Source of the DNA: an uncultured Lachnospiraceae bacterium
GTDB lineage: Bacteria; Bacillota; Clostridia; Lachnospirales; Lachnospiraceae
Direction: 5' to 3'
Assembly (NCBI GenBank): GCA_910584945.1
Contig: CAJUDY010000013.1
Location: forward strand, 1-64,000
Length of the DNA stretch: 64,000 nt
Shown: positions 1-7,104 of the stretch, one piece after another
Numbering within the stretch: position 1 is the stretch's first letter
Layout of the letters: each line of letters begins with the position of its first letter
The notes under the pieces: model-generated
Databases searched by the model: none
The model's input: the letters and a program-made list of their open reading frames with translations, nothing else
What the model was told of the DNA's origin: nothing
Program-made: the position numbers and the translations under genes

Positions 1-17
1 CTTTCATCACTATTTGT

Positions 18-37
18 GCCGCCAACTGAAAGGCGGC
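18..37 (+). other. leader hairpin before the transporter operon
   Basis: A six-pair hairpin (GCCGCC / GGCGGC, eight-base loop) lies about 40 nt upstream of the first complete gene. It may be the 3' part of a longer regulatory leader cut by the window edge. Nothing more can be said without the upstream sequence. Confidence 0.35.
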
Positions 38-78
38 GGAATGAAGATTTTTATGAAAGAGAAAGGGACAGAAAATGT

Positions 79-1131
79 ATGAATTATTCAAGTGAAAATC
101 TGACAGCCAGAAAGATCTATGAGGACCGGAAGGTTCGGCTGGCGGTGCTGGGTCTTCTGCTGGCCTGGATCTCTGCATTATCACTGGTGGTATTTCAGAA
201 CTTTAATGTGGTTGCCGCGGAAAAAATCAGCGGATATTTTCCCCAGGGGCTTCTGTTCTCCTATGTTCTGACGCTCGTGCTTTTGTTTTTCTGCGAATTT
301 GTCGGCGGAATACTGATGATCCTTTTCAATACCGTGAGAGGAATTCCGCTGGCAGAGTATGCAAGAATCTGGAGCGTAAAATCGTCCCGTTCGATCCTGG
401 GCGCGTCCGTCCTGGGAGGACCGCTGGCGACTGCCTGCTCTGTGATCGGCATCAGCCTCTGCGGATCTACCTATGGGAATTGTATGATCGGATTGACGCC
501 GGTGATCACGGCGATCCTGGGAACTTTATTTTTAAAAGAGAAGACCGGAGTACGCGTCTTTGTAGGAATTTTCTTTACGGTTGTCGGCGTAGCCGTTGCG
601 GGGATCGCTCCGCCGGAGGGAGTCAGCAATTTTTATATGGGGCTTCTGATTGCGGCTGTGGCGCCGATGGGATATGCAGTAGAAGCAATTATCAGCACGC
701 ATGCGATGGATGTGGCAGATCCGCTGATCGCATGCCCCCTCTACCGCATGATCGGCGGATCAATCATAGAACTCGTCTGCGCGGCAGCTGTCTGTGCGGC
801 GTCCGGACATGGGGACTGGATCTTGCAGATATTTTTCGTTATTTTCGCGGAACCTGTGATTCTTGGTTTTTTGCTTTTGTCTACGGTGTTTCTGACGATT
901 CAGTACAACGGCATCTACGCGGCGTACAGTTACTGCGGGGCGACCAGAGGATCGGCCATCCTCTTTTCGACTCCGATCTGGAGTATCCCGATCGGAATGG
1001 TCATGAAATATATGGAGATCGGTGATTTTTCAGTGACCGGTCTGGGGATTTTGGGTGCTTTTGTGATTGTGGCAGGGATTATGATTATACTGGCCAAACC
1101 TTCAGAATTGTTTCGGCTCAGGGATGTATAG
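79..1131 (+). CDS. DMT (EamA-type) superfamily transporter
   Basis: A 350-residue integral membrane protein with about ten hydrophobic segments, the usual size and layout of two fused EamA repeats. It probably exports or imports a small metabolite across the cytoplasmic membrane; the substrate cannot be read from sequence. The start at 79 is chosen because AAAGGGA lies about 10 nt upstream; an earlier in-frame GTG at 16 would add a charged, non-conserved-looking stretch and lies inside a hairpin. It is followed after 24 nt by a small helix-turn-helix-like protein and then a Cys-rich protein, all on one strand, so the three probably form one transcript. Confidence 0.8.
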   Translation: MNYSSENLTARKIYEDRKVRLAVLGLLLAWISALSLVVFQNFNVVAAEKISGYFPQGLLFSYVLTLVLLFFCEFVGGILMILFNTVRGIPLAEYARIWSVKSSRSILGASVLGGPLATACSVIGISLCGSTYGNCMIGLTPVITAILGTLFLKEKTGVRVFVGIFFTVVGVAVAGIAPPEGVSNFYMGLLIAAVAPMGYAVEAIISTHAMDVADPLIACPLYRMIGGSIIELVCAAAVCAASGHGDWILQIFFVIFAEPVILGFLLLSTVFLTIQYNGIYAAYSYCGATRGSAILFSTPIWSIPIGMVMKYMEIGDFSVTGLGILGAFVIVAGIMIILAKPSELFRLRDV

Positions 1132-1155
1132 CGGGAAAGCAAGGAGGAAGAATTT

Positions 1156-1434
1156 GTGAAGCTGCCGATCAAAGCAAGAATTTTAGAATATGCGATTCAG
1201 AAAAACGCCGCCTTCTCTGCACTTGAGTTGGCGGGCAGGTTTCAACTGGAATATAAAAAGGAGCGGACTGCCTCTGCGAAGAATATCGAGAAAATGATTC
1301 AGGTCTACTGCGGGGTGGGAATCATGAAACCAGCCGCCATGGCTCTGACAGACGACGGAGAACTGAGGATCAACTATGTAGTGACAGATTACGGTCGTTC
1401 CTGTGGGAAGATGCTTCCCGATGCGGACGCCTGA
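1156..1434 (+). CDS. small winged-helix-like protein, function unknown
   Basis: A 92-residue soluble protein starting with GTG behind a strong AAGGAGGAAG. The N-terminal half (isoleucine/leucine helices with ALELAGRF, then a basic stretch and NIEKMIQVY) looks like a small DNA-binding winged helix, and the C-terminal part resembles a beta wing. I do not recognise a named family. It lies between the DMT transporter and the Cys-rich small domain protein with short spacings. It could be a local regulator, but that is inference. Confidence 0.6.
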   Translation: MKLPIKARILEYAIQKNAAFSALELAGRFQLEYKKERTASAKNIEKMIQVYCGVGIMKPAAMALTDDGELRINYVVTDYGRSCGKMLPDADA

Positions 1435-1448
1435 GGGAGGAGAGAAAA

Positions 1449-1712
1449 GTGGAGAATTCTTATCGTTTTTTTGCCAATCGTGACTGCCAGTACTATCCAT
1501 GTCACAGCGGAATCAAGGACATGAACTGCCTGTTTTGCTACTGTCCGTTTTATCTGGCGAAAAACTGTCCGGGGAAGCCGGAATATCTGAAGCAGAAAGA
1601 AGGAGGAGTGGTCAAGGACTGTACGAACTGTACCTTTCCGCATGAAAAGGAAAGCTATGATATCATCATCAGCTGGCTGTCCAGGCAATCCGTAAGAAAA
1701 GAAGAAAGTTAA
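1449..1712 (+). CDS. cysteine-rich small domain protein
   Basis: An 87-residue protein with eight cysteines at about residues 13, 18, 27, 30, 32, 40, 58 and 61, plus histidines. This pattern fits the 'cysteine-rich small domain' family (PF04071), a presumed metal-binding fold that in other genomes is often found near or fused to cobamide synthesis proteins. The start is GTG with GGGAGGAGAG upstream. It ends the three-gene transporter operon and is followed by a two-way terminator. The metal and the partner are unknown; the B12 link is family knowledge only, since no other cobalamin gene is next to it here. Confidence 0.7.
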   Translation: MENSYRFFANRDCQYYPCHSGIKDMNCLFCYCPFYLAKNCPGKPEYLKQKEGGVVKDCTNCTFPHEKESYDIIISWLSRQSVRKEES

Positions 1713-1721
1713 AGTAAAAAA

Positions 1722-1754
1722 ATATCCCATCGCGTGCGGTCCGCGACGGGATAT
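1722..1754. terminator. bidirectional terminator
   Basis: A 13-pair stem (ATATCCC... / ...GGGATAT) sits between two convergent genes. On the minus strand it is followed by a run of six T, so it best serves the oxidoreductase gene at 1764-2630. The plus side has only a weak T tract. Confidence 0.8.
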
Positions 1755-1763
1755 CTTTTACGG

Positions 1764-2630
1764 TTACATCAGTTCATTGACAACGGCAACGACGTTTTTG
1801 GAGCTGTTGCCGCTTTCGATTCCTTTCTGGAACAGGTCAAGGATCGAATCTCCGCAGGGCGTCTTTACTCCCGCCGCGTGCATGGAGTCGAGGATGGTCT
1901 TCATAGCGGTGGTTTCGATGCGGAGGGTGCATTCGGAGGCGTCTTCAAAGCGCCCGGTGTAGTTCTCGCACTCTTCGGCAAACGCGCGGTAGTTGCCGGC
2001 CAGCATGATAGGCAGAATGTACCTGGTCTGCTCGATAAAAGATTTGACAGAATAATTGTATTTGATGCAGTAAGAGACCGCTTCCGCCAGTGTGGCGATT
2101 GCTCCGAAGTGTACATCCAGGACCGCGATATCAATGACGCTTGCGCCGATGACGTCCGGTCCCAGATAGACGGCTTTTCCGATGGCTTCCAGAGCATTTT
2201 TTGCTGAATCGAACACTTCTTTGCTTCCGGAATAGATCAGATAAGCTTTATCCGAACCAATGTCGCCCGGATAGTTCTCGATCTTCGCGTCCAGATGTAG
2301 CATGTTCGCGTCTTTGGCTAATTGATCCATCGCCTTTACTTCGTCCGGACTGGAAGTGGTCGTGTTGATCAGCATTTTTCCGTTTAAAAACGCCTTGCTG
2401 ACGTTGGACAGGACCGCAGAAGCAATCTTGTGGTTTGGCAGATTCACCAGGATGCAGTTGTTATCGCCGGATTTCTCCAGACTCGGGAAATATTTTGCGC
2501 CTTGTACAACGTACGGTTTTGCTGCTTCTTCGTTGATGTCGACGATCGTGACTTCCATGCCGCCTTTCATAAGAGCCCGGATGATGGAACTTCCCATGAC
2601 GCCGCATCCAACAACTGTGATTTTTTTCAT
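1764..2630 (-). CDS. NAD(P)-binding imine reductase / hydroxyacid dehydrogenase-like protein
   Basis: A 288-residue oxidoreductase. A Rossmann fold opens the protein with a GxGxMG motif at residues 8-13 and an acidic residue after the second strand (DIN), which favours NAD(H). The N-terminal domain matches the 6-phosphogluconate dehydrogenase NAD-binding family, and the all-helical C-terminal half is like imine reductases and beta-hydroxyacid dehydrogenases. The classical lysine of beta-hydroxyacid dehydrogenases is not evident, which leans towards the imine-reductase-like branch. It is a single-gene unit with its own promoter and terminator, so the context gives no substrate. Confidence 0.75.
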   Translation of the reverse strand: MKKITVVGCGVMGSSIIRALMKGGMEVTIVDINEEAAKPYVVQGAKYFPSLEKSGDNNCILVNLPNHKIASAVLSNVSKAFLNGKMLINTTTSSPDEVKAMDQLAKDANMLHLDAKIENYPGDIGSDKAYLIYSGSKEVFDSAKNALEAIGKAVYLGPDVIGASVIDIAVLDVHFGAIATLAEAVSYCIKYNYSVKSFIEQTRYILPIMLAGNYRAFAEECENYTGRFEDASECTLRIETTAMKTILDSMHAAGVKTPCGDSILDLFQKGIESGNSSKNVVAVVNELM

Positions 2631-2684
2631 CTCTTGTCCTCCTTTTTGGCAATACTTATGATAAAAGATAACTTAAGTAATATT

Positions 2685-2713
2685 ATAATAAAATACAAAG
2701 AGAGATTTGTCAA
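2685..2713 (-). promoter_or_regulatory. sigma-A type promoter of the imine-reductase-like gene
   Basis: On the minus strand, TTGACA (2708-2713) and TATTAT (2685-2690) are separated by 17 nt. The gene starts about 55 nt downstream of the -10, behind an AAGGAGGAC Shine-Dalgarno. Confidence 0.7.
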
Positions 2714-2771
2714 GAAAGGATTGGATATTTATCGGAGTAATATGTGAGATGATTGACAAGACAGAATTCTA

Positions 2772-2877
2772 AATAAAGAAAAGGCCCTGCATTCGCAGAG
2801 CCCGGAGGATTTTCGAGGGAGTGGGGACTCTTTCGAGCCCCCTAAAGTGTTATGAATGAAATACTGATGTGTTCCTG
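2772..2877 (-). ncRNA. candidate C-rich small RNA
   Basis: This region has no convincing gene but reads as a small RNA unit on the minus strand. There is a promoter at 2884-2911, then about 35 nt of linker, and a hairpin with a GAAA loop (2823-2841). A C-rich single-stranded stretch follows, containing CTCCC and TCCTCC (2804-2822). Last comes a terminator hairpin (2783-2803) followed by TTTTCTTTATT. The expected transcript is about 105 nt. Unpaired C-rich motifs complementary to Shine-Dalgarno sequences are a hallmark of several Firmicutes trans-acting sRNAs, so base pairing to mRNA starts is a reasonable guess. No homologue is recognised. Confidence 0.45.
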
Positions 2878-2911
2878 TTACGAGTATTATCATAACAGGG
2901 AAATGTGACAA
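2874..2911 (-). promoter_or_regulatory. sRNA candidate promoter with inverted-repeat operator
   Basis: On the minus strand TTGTCA (2906-2911) is followed after 16 nt by TAATAC (2884-2889). The -10 is framed by a perfect 7-bp inverted repeat, CCTGTTA (2874-2880) and TAACAGG (2893-2899), with a 12-nt spacer, which looks like a repressor site. Confidence 0.45.
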
Positions 2912-2986
2912 AAGTGTGGCGTCAGAATTAAGGTTTTCTAAAAAAACGAAAGAAATACGAAACGAAAATGAAAGAAAGTGTTAGAG

Positions 2987-3014
2987 TTGCAATCTGACCA
3001 GGATATGTTAAAAT
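2987..3014 (+). promoter_or_regulatory. promoter of the radical SAM gene
   Basis: TTGCAA (2987-2992) and TAAAAT (3009-3014) lie 16 nt apart, 19 nt upstream of the start codon at 3033. The SD is AGAGGTG. Confidence 0.6.
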
Positions 3015-3032
3015 ATTGGGCAGAGGTGACGT

Positions 3033-4688
3033 ATGAAGATTTTACTGGCGGCGATTAACGCGAAATATATTCATTCGAATCTTGCCCTATACAGCATGAG
3101 GGCGGCGCTGGGGCCTCCATACGGGGAGCGTATGGAGATCGCAGAATATACGATCAATCAGCAAACGGATGAGATATTAAAAGATATCTACCGAAAGCAG
3201 CCGGATCTGGTTGCTTTTTCCTGCTATTTATGGAATCGGCGGATGATCGGGACGCTTTTAAGGGAACTCCCGAAAATACTTCCGGAGGTGATCCTCTGGG
3301 TCGGCGGACCAGAGGCCTCCTGTGATGCCGAAGCTTTTCTGAAGGTATTTCCCGGACTTTCAGGCGTCATGCGGGGAGAAGGGGAAGGAACCTTTCGGAA
3401 GCTGGCCGACTATTATATGGAAGGAACAGGTATGCTTTTTGACATACCAGGTATTACTTTTCGGGAGAAGGACGGGAAGATAGAGAGTACCGGGGATGCA
3501 GAGGTCGTGGATCTTAACCGGCTTCCCTTTCCCTATGAAGATCAAGACCTTGGGGTTTTTCGACATAAGATTCTCTATTATGAATCCAGCAGAGGATGCC
3601 CTTTTCGGTGCAGCTACTGCCTCTCTTCCATAGAGAAACAGGTTCGTTTTCGGAGCCTGCCTCTGGTAAAGCGGGATCTGGAAGCTTTTCTGGAGGCCCG
3701 GGTTCCCCAGGTAAAGTTTGTAGACCGGACCTTCAACATCGATGCGGGGAGGACAAAAGAGCTGTGGGAATGGCTTTTGGAACATGACAACGGCGTGACG
3801 AATTTTCACTTTGAGATCGGCGCGGACCGGATGACGGAGGAAGAGTTAGAGATTATGAGCCGGATGCGTCCGGGTCTGATTCAGCTGGAGATCGGCGTGC
3901 AGTCGGTGAATCCGGACGTCATCCGGAACATTCACAGGACCATGGACCTGAAGCGTCTCAAAGAGGCGGTGACACGGATTCATGGCTTTCAGAATATCCA
4001 TCAGCATCTGGACCTGATCGCCGGACTTCCGGGAGAAGATCTTCAGAGCTTCCGCCGTTCCTTCGACGAGGTCTTTGCCCTTGAGCCGGATCAGCTGCAG
4101 CTTGGGTTCCTAAAAGTACTAAGAGGCACTCCCCTGTATGAACAGGCCGAAGCTCTCGGGATTGTATATCGCGGGGAACCTCCGTATGAGGTTCTTCGGA
4201 CCAACTGGCTGTCCTACGAAGACCTTCTTCTGCTCAAAGGAGTGGAGGAGGTGGTAGAGATCTATTACAACAGCGGTCAGTTCCGCCGGACCCTGAAAAA
4301 GGTTCTGAAAAGTTATGAATCTCCTTTTGCGTTTTTTCGGGAACTTGCAGAGTATTATGAAAGCCAGGGTTACGATAAAATTCATCATTCCCGCATGGCG
4401 CGTTATGAGATTTTAAGAGAATTTTTGGAGACCAGGGGCTTTTTGCCGGAGGAGTTTGACCCGTGCATGGTCTATGACCTGTATGCCAGAGAGGACTTGA
4501 AGAGCCGTCCTCCATTTGCCGTAGATTTAAAGCCTTATAAAAAACAACTGAAAGCATATGAAGCAATCTACGGCAGGCAGGTACATATCGAGGTGTTTGA
4601 GCAGAGAGAAGGTCCTCTTTATGTCCTTTTTGACTACGAAAAAAGAAATGTTTTGACAAAAGAAGCTTATGCGGAGGTACTGCATTGA
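3033..4688 (+). CDS. B12-binding-domain radical SAM protein (DUF4080 type)
   Basis: A 551-residue protein. Residues about 1-140 form a cobalamin-binding-like Rossmann domain (the family has lost or kept B12 variably). Residues 180-400 are a radical SAM barrel with the iron-sulfur ligands C189, C193 and C196 (CxxxCxxC). The last 140 or so residues match the DUF4080 extension seen in a Clostridia-rich subgroup. Such enzymes cleave S-adenosylmethionine to drive radical chemistry, but no substrate is known for this group. It overlaps the following exonuclease gene by four bases, suggesting translational coupling. Confidence 0.8.
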   Translation: MKILLAAINAKYIHSNLALYSMRAALGPPYGERMEIAEYTINQQTDEILKDIYRKQPDLVAFSCYLWNRRMIGTLLRELPKILPEVILWVGGPEASCDAEAFLKVFPGLSGVMRGEGEGTFRKLADYYMEGTGMLFDIPGITFREKDGKIESTGDAEVVDLNRLPFPYEDQDLGVFRHKILYYESSRGCPFRCSYCLSSIEKQVRFRSLPLVKRDLEAFLEARVPQVKFVDRTFNIDAGRTKELWEWLLEHDNGVTNFHFEIGADRMTEEELEIMSRMRPGLIQLEIGVQSVNPDVIRNIHRTMDLKRLKEAVTRIHGFQNIHQHLDLIAGLPGEDLQSFRRSFDEVFALEPDQLQLGFLKVLRGTPLYEQAEALGIVYRGEPPYEVLRTNWLSYEDLLLLKGVEEVVEIYYNSGQFRRTLKKVLKSYESPFAFFRELAEYYESQGYDKIHHSRMARYEILREFLETRGFLPEEFDPCMVYDLYAREDLKSRPPFAVDLKPYKKQLKAYEAIYGRQVHIEVFEQREGPLYVLFDYEKRNVLTKEAYAEVLH

Positions 4689-5398
4689 CGAAAGATTATA
4701 TAGCGCTGGATGTGGAGACCACGGGTCTTGATCCGGCAAAAGACCGGCTCCTGGAGATTGGAGCGGTAAAAGTGCTGAATGGGACGGTCTGTGAGACCTA
4801 CAGCACACTGATTGACACAAAGATGCCGGTGCCCTTTCGTATCCAGCAGCTGACCGGTATCACAGATGAGATGCGAAAGACCGGAAAAGATCCGGGGGAG
4901 GCCATGAAGGAATTTTTGAACTTTCGCGGAGAACTTCCGGTGCTGGGGCACAATATTCCATTTGACTTTGGGTTCCTGAAGCAGACCGCCGTTCAGGAGG
5001 GGTATTCTTTTGAAGCAGAGGGGCTTGATACTTTAAAGATTGCCAGAAAGCTGCTTCCGGAGGTTCCGTCCAGAACCTTGACGGCCCTTTGCGCTCATTA
5101 CCGGATTCATTCGGGGGACGCCCACCGCGCTTTAAGCGACGCATTGGCGGCTCATGAACTTCTGAAACGGCTGTGGGAAGAGTTCGGAGAGCAGAATCCG
5201 GAGGTTTTCCGGCTTCAGCCCCTGGCGTATATGGTGAAGAAACAAAGCCCGATTACAAATTCACAAAAAGGATACTTGAAGGATTTGATAAAATATCATA
5301 AAATAGATGTGAATCTCAAGATTGAAGAGCTGACGAAAAGAGAGGCCTCCCGTCTCATTGACCAGATCATTCTGCAGTATGGGAGGATTATGCGGTAG
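4685..5398 (+). CDS. DEDDh 3'-5' exonuclease (DnaQ/PolC epsilon-like)
   Basis: A 237-residue exonuclease with all motifs of the DEDDh family: ExoI with D9 and E11 (DVETTG), ExoII with D94 (HNIPFDFGFL), and ExoIII with H147 and D152 (HRALSD). It probably removes 3' nucleotides from DNA, either as a free proofreading or a repair activity. About 60 residues follow the core and are not recognised. The start is TTG, overlapping the TGA of the radical SAM gene, with GGAGG 6-7 nt upstream. This overlap makes the pair co-translated. Confidence 0.82.
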   Translation: MTKDYIALDVETTGLDPAKDRLLEIGAVKVLNGTVCETYSTLIDTKMPVPFRIQQLTGITDEMRKTGKDPGEAMKEFLNFRGELPVLGHNIPFDFGFLKQTAVQEGYSFEAEGLDTLKIARKLLPEVPSRTLTALCAHYRIHSGDAHRALSDALAAHELLKRLWEEFGEQNPEVFRLQPLAYMVKKQSPITNSQKGYLKDLIKYHKIDVNLKIEELTKREASRLIDQIILQYGRIMR

Positions 5399-5414
5399 AA
5401 AGGAAGGATGGACA

Positions 5415-5516
5415 GTGGATTTTTACAATGACAAGACGAGGAGGAAGATTGCGGCGGCGATTGTGATCATGCTGGTGGCGGCCATGGTGCTTCCGCTGTT
5501 GTTATACGCGTTGTAA
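5415..5516 (+). CDS. 33-residue single-span membrane peptide
   Basis: A short reading frame starting with GTG behind AGGAAGGA encodes 33 residues. A charged head (MDFYNDKTRRK) is followed by about 20 hydrophobic residues ending in a leucine-rich segment. Length and shape fit a small membrane peptide with the basic side in the cytoplasm. It lies between the exonuclease and the VanW gene, 16 nt after the former. Function is unknown; evidence is the SD, the clear hydrophobic pattern and the context. Confidence 0.55.
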   Translation: MDFYNDKTRRKIAAAIVIMLVAAMVLPLLLYAL

Positions 5517-5526
5517 TTAAGTAGAG

Positions 5527-5569
5527 CAGCATCTGCCCGGGGCGGAAAGAGGGCGGATGCGGAACTTAA
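5527..5569 (+). repeat. intercistronic hairpin element, copy A
   Basis: It starts about 10 nt after the stop of the small membrane peptide. The stem is GCATCTGCCC (5529-5538) with GGGCGGATGC (5551-5560), ten pairs with one G-U, and a loop containing CGGAAAGA. The stem is followed directly by GGAACTTAAA and then the SD of the VanW gene. It is one of five related elements in this window. Confidence 0.75.
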
Positions 5570-5584
5570 ACGAGGAGGAGAAGT

Positions 5585-7057
5585 ATGAAAAGTTATGTAA
5601 GAAAGCTGTGTATGGGGATCTGCCTTATGGTACTTTGCGTGGGGATGACCGCGCTGGCGGCAGAAGACACCATCTTAAAAGGGGTGAAGATCGGAGAAGT
5701 GGACGTCTCCGGCATGACCCGCCAGGAGGCAGTAAAGGCACTGGAAGCCTATGAGGCACAGCTTGGGGAGAAAACGATCCGGCTTGGGATCGGAGACGAG
5801 ACGGTGGAGGCCAGTCTTTCCAGCTTCGGCATTTCTTACACCAATGAGGAAGTGGTGGAGGAAGCCCTGGGGATCGGGCGCACCGGCAATATTGTGAAGA
5901 GATATAAGGATCAGAAGGATCTGCAGCACGGCGGAAAAGAGTATGCCTTAAGCTGGAGCGCGGATAAGGCTCGGATCAAAGCTTATGTGGAGGAGAACTG
6001 TACGCAGTTCGACCGGGAGGCCCAGAACGCGTCCTTAAGCCGTTCCAACGGGCAGTTTGACTTTGTGGCGGGAAAACAGGGACTGGTGCTGGATGTGGAC
6101 GGTTCGGTCCAGATCATCCTGGATTATCTGGAAAACCGCTGGTCCGCGGACGCGGAGTCCGAGGTGCTGGAACTTAAGACCAAGATTACCGAACCGGAAG
6201 GAAGCGCGGAAGAGCTTGCCTATGTGCAGGATCTTCTGGGAAGTTTTACCACCAGCTTTTCCACTTCCAGCGCAAACCGCTGCAAGAACTTAAACAGCGG
6301 CGCGGAACACATCAACGGGACCGTGCTCTACCCCGGGGAAGGCTTTTCTACATATGAGAAGGTGCAGCCTTTTACAGAGGCCAACGGATACGCCATGGCG
6401 GGTTCCTACCTGAACGGAGAAGTGGTGGACAGTATGGGCGGCGGGATCTGCCAGGTGTCCACGACCCTGTATAACGCAGTGCTTCGGGCGGAGCTGGAGG
6501 TGACGGAGCGGTCGCCCCATTCCATGACCGTACACTATGTGGAACTGTCGGAGGATGCCGCAATCGCGGGAACCTACAAGGATTTTAAGTTTGTGAACAA
6601 TACAAAGTATCCCATCTATATCGAAGGCTTTACCACCTCAGACAAGAAGATCACCTTCAATATTTATGGAAAAGAGACCAGAGACAGCAACCGAAGCATC
6701 TCTTTTGAGAGCGTGATGGTCAGCAAAGTGGGAGGCAATACGGTGCTTCGGGAAAGCGCGGGCCAGCCGATTGGATATAAAAGCGCGTCCAAGGCCAGCG
6801 TGGGATACGTGGCGGAGCTCTACAAGATTGTCAAGGTCAACGGCGTGGAGACAGAGCGGATCAAGATCAACAAGAGTACTTACAAGGGAAGCGACCGTGT
6901 GGTGACCTATGGTACCGCCGGAGACCCGACCCTTTCCGAGAACCTGCGTGCAGCCATTGCGCTGCAGGATGAAGCGCTGGCGGATGCGAATCTTGCGGCA
7001 GCGGCGCCGCCGCCTGCGGAACCGGTCCCTGAACCGGAGCCGGTACCGGAAGGCTGA
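5585..7057 (+). CDS. VanW family secreted/cell-wall protein
   Basis: A 490-residue exported protein. Residues 1-26 are a signal peptide ending near ALAA. Residues about 60-200 match the putative peptidoglycan-binding domain (PF12229). Residues about 215-345 form the VanW domain, with LNSGAEHINGT, the GGGICQVSTTLYNA core and NNTKYPIYI. The tail is rich in alanine, proline and glutamate, fitting a wall-spanning linker. VanW proteins occur with some vancomycin-resistance clusters but are very widespread in Clostridia, where their role is undefined; no van genes are present here. The SD is GAGGAGGAG and the gene follows hairpin element A. Confidence 0.85.
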   Translation: MKSYVRKLCMGICLMVLCVGMTALAAEDTILKGVKIGEVDVSGMTRQEAVKALEAYEAQLGEKTIRLGIGDETVEASLSSFGISYTNEEVVEEALGIGRTGNIVKRYKDQKDLQHGGKEYALSWSADKARIKAYVEENCTQFDREAQNASLSRSNGQFDFVAGKQGLVLDVDGSVQIILDYLENRWSADAESEVLELKTKITEPEGSAEELAYVQDLLGSFTTSFSTSSANRCKNLNSGAEHINGTVLYPGEGFSTYEKVQPFTEANGYAMAGSYLNGEVVDSMGGGICQVSTTLYNAVLRAELEVTERSPHSMTVHYVELSEDAAIAGTYKDFKFVNNTKYPIYIEGFTTSDKKITFNIYGKETRDSNRSISFESVMVSKVGGNTVLRESAGQPIGYKSASKASVGYVAELYKIVKVNGVETERIKINKSTYKGSDRVVTYGTAGDPTLSENLRAAIALQDEALADANLAAAAPPPAEPVPEPEPVPEG

Positions 7058-7104
7058 GAAGCGGCTGATCACGGAGTGAACAGTCGCGCTGAGAAAAGAG
7101 GATC

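Noticed and set aside
2729..2911. 60-residue minus-strand frame
   Set aside because: It starts in a -35 region and runs through hairpins of the sRNA candidate without an SD.
5585..7057. Vancomycin resistance cluster
   Set aside because: Only a VanW-family gene is present. These are common in Clostridia, and no vanA/H/X/R/S genes were found.
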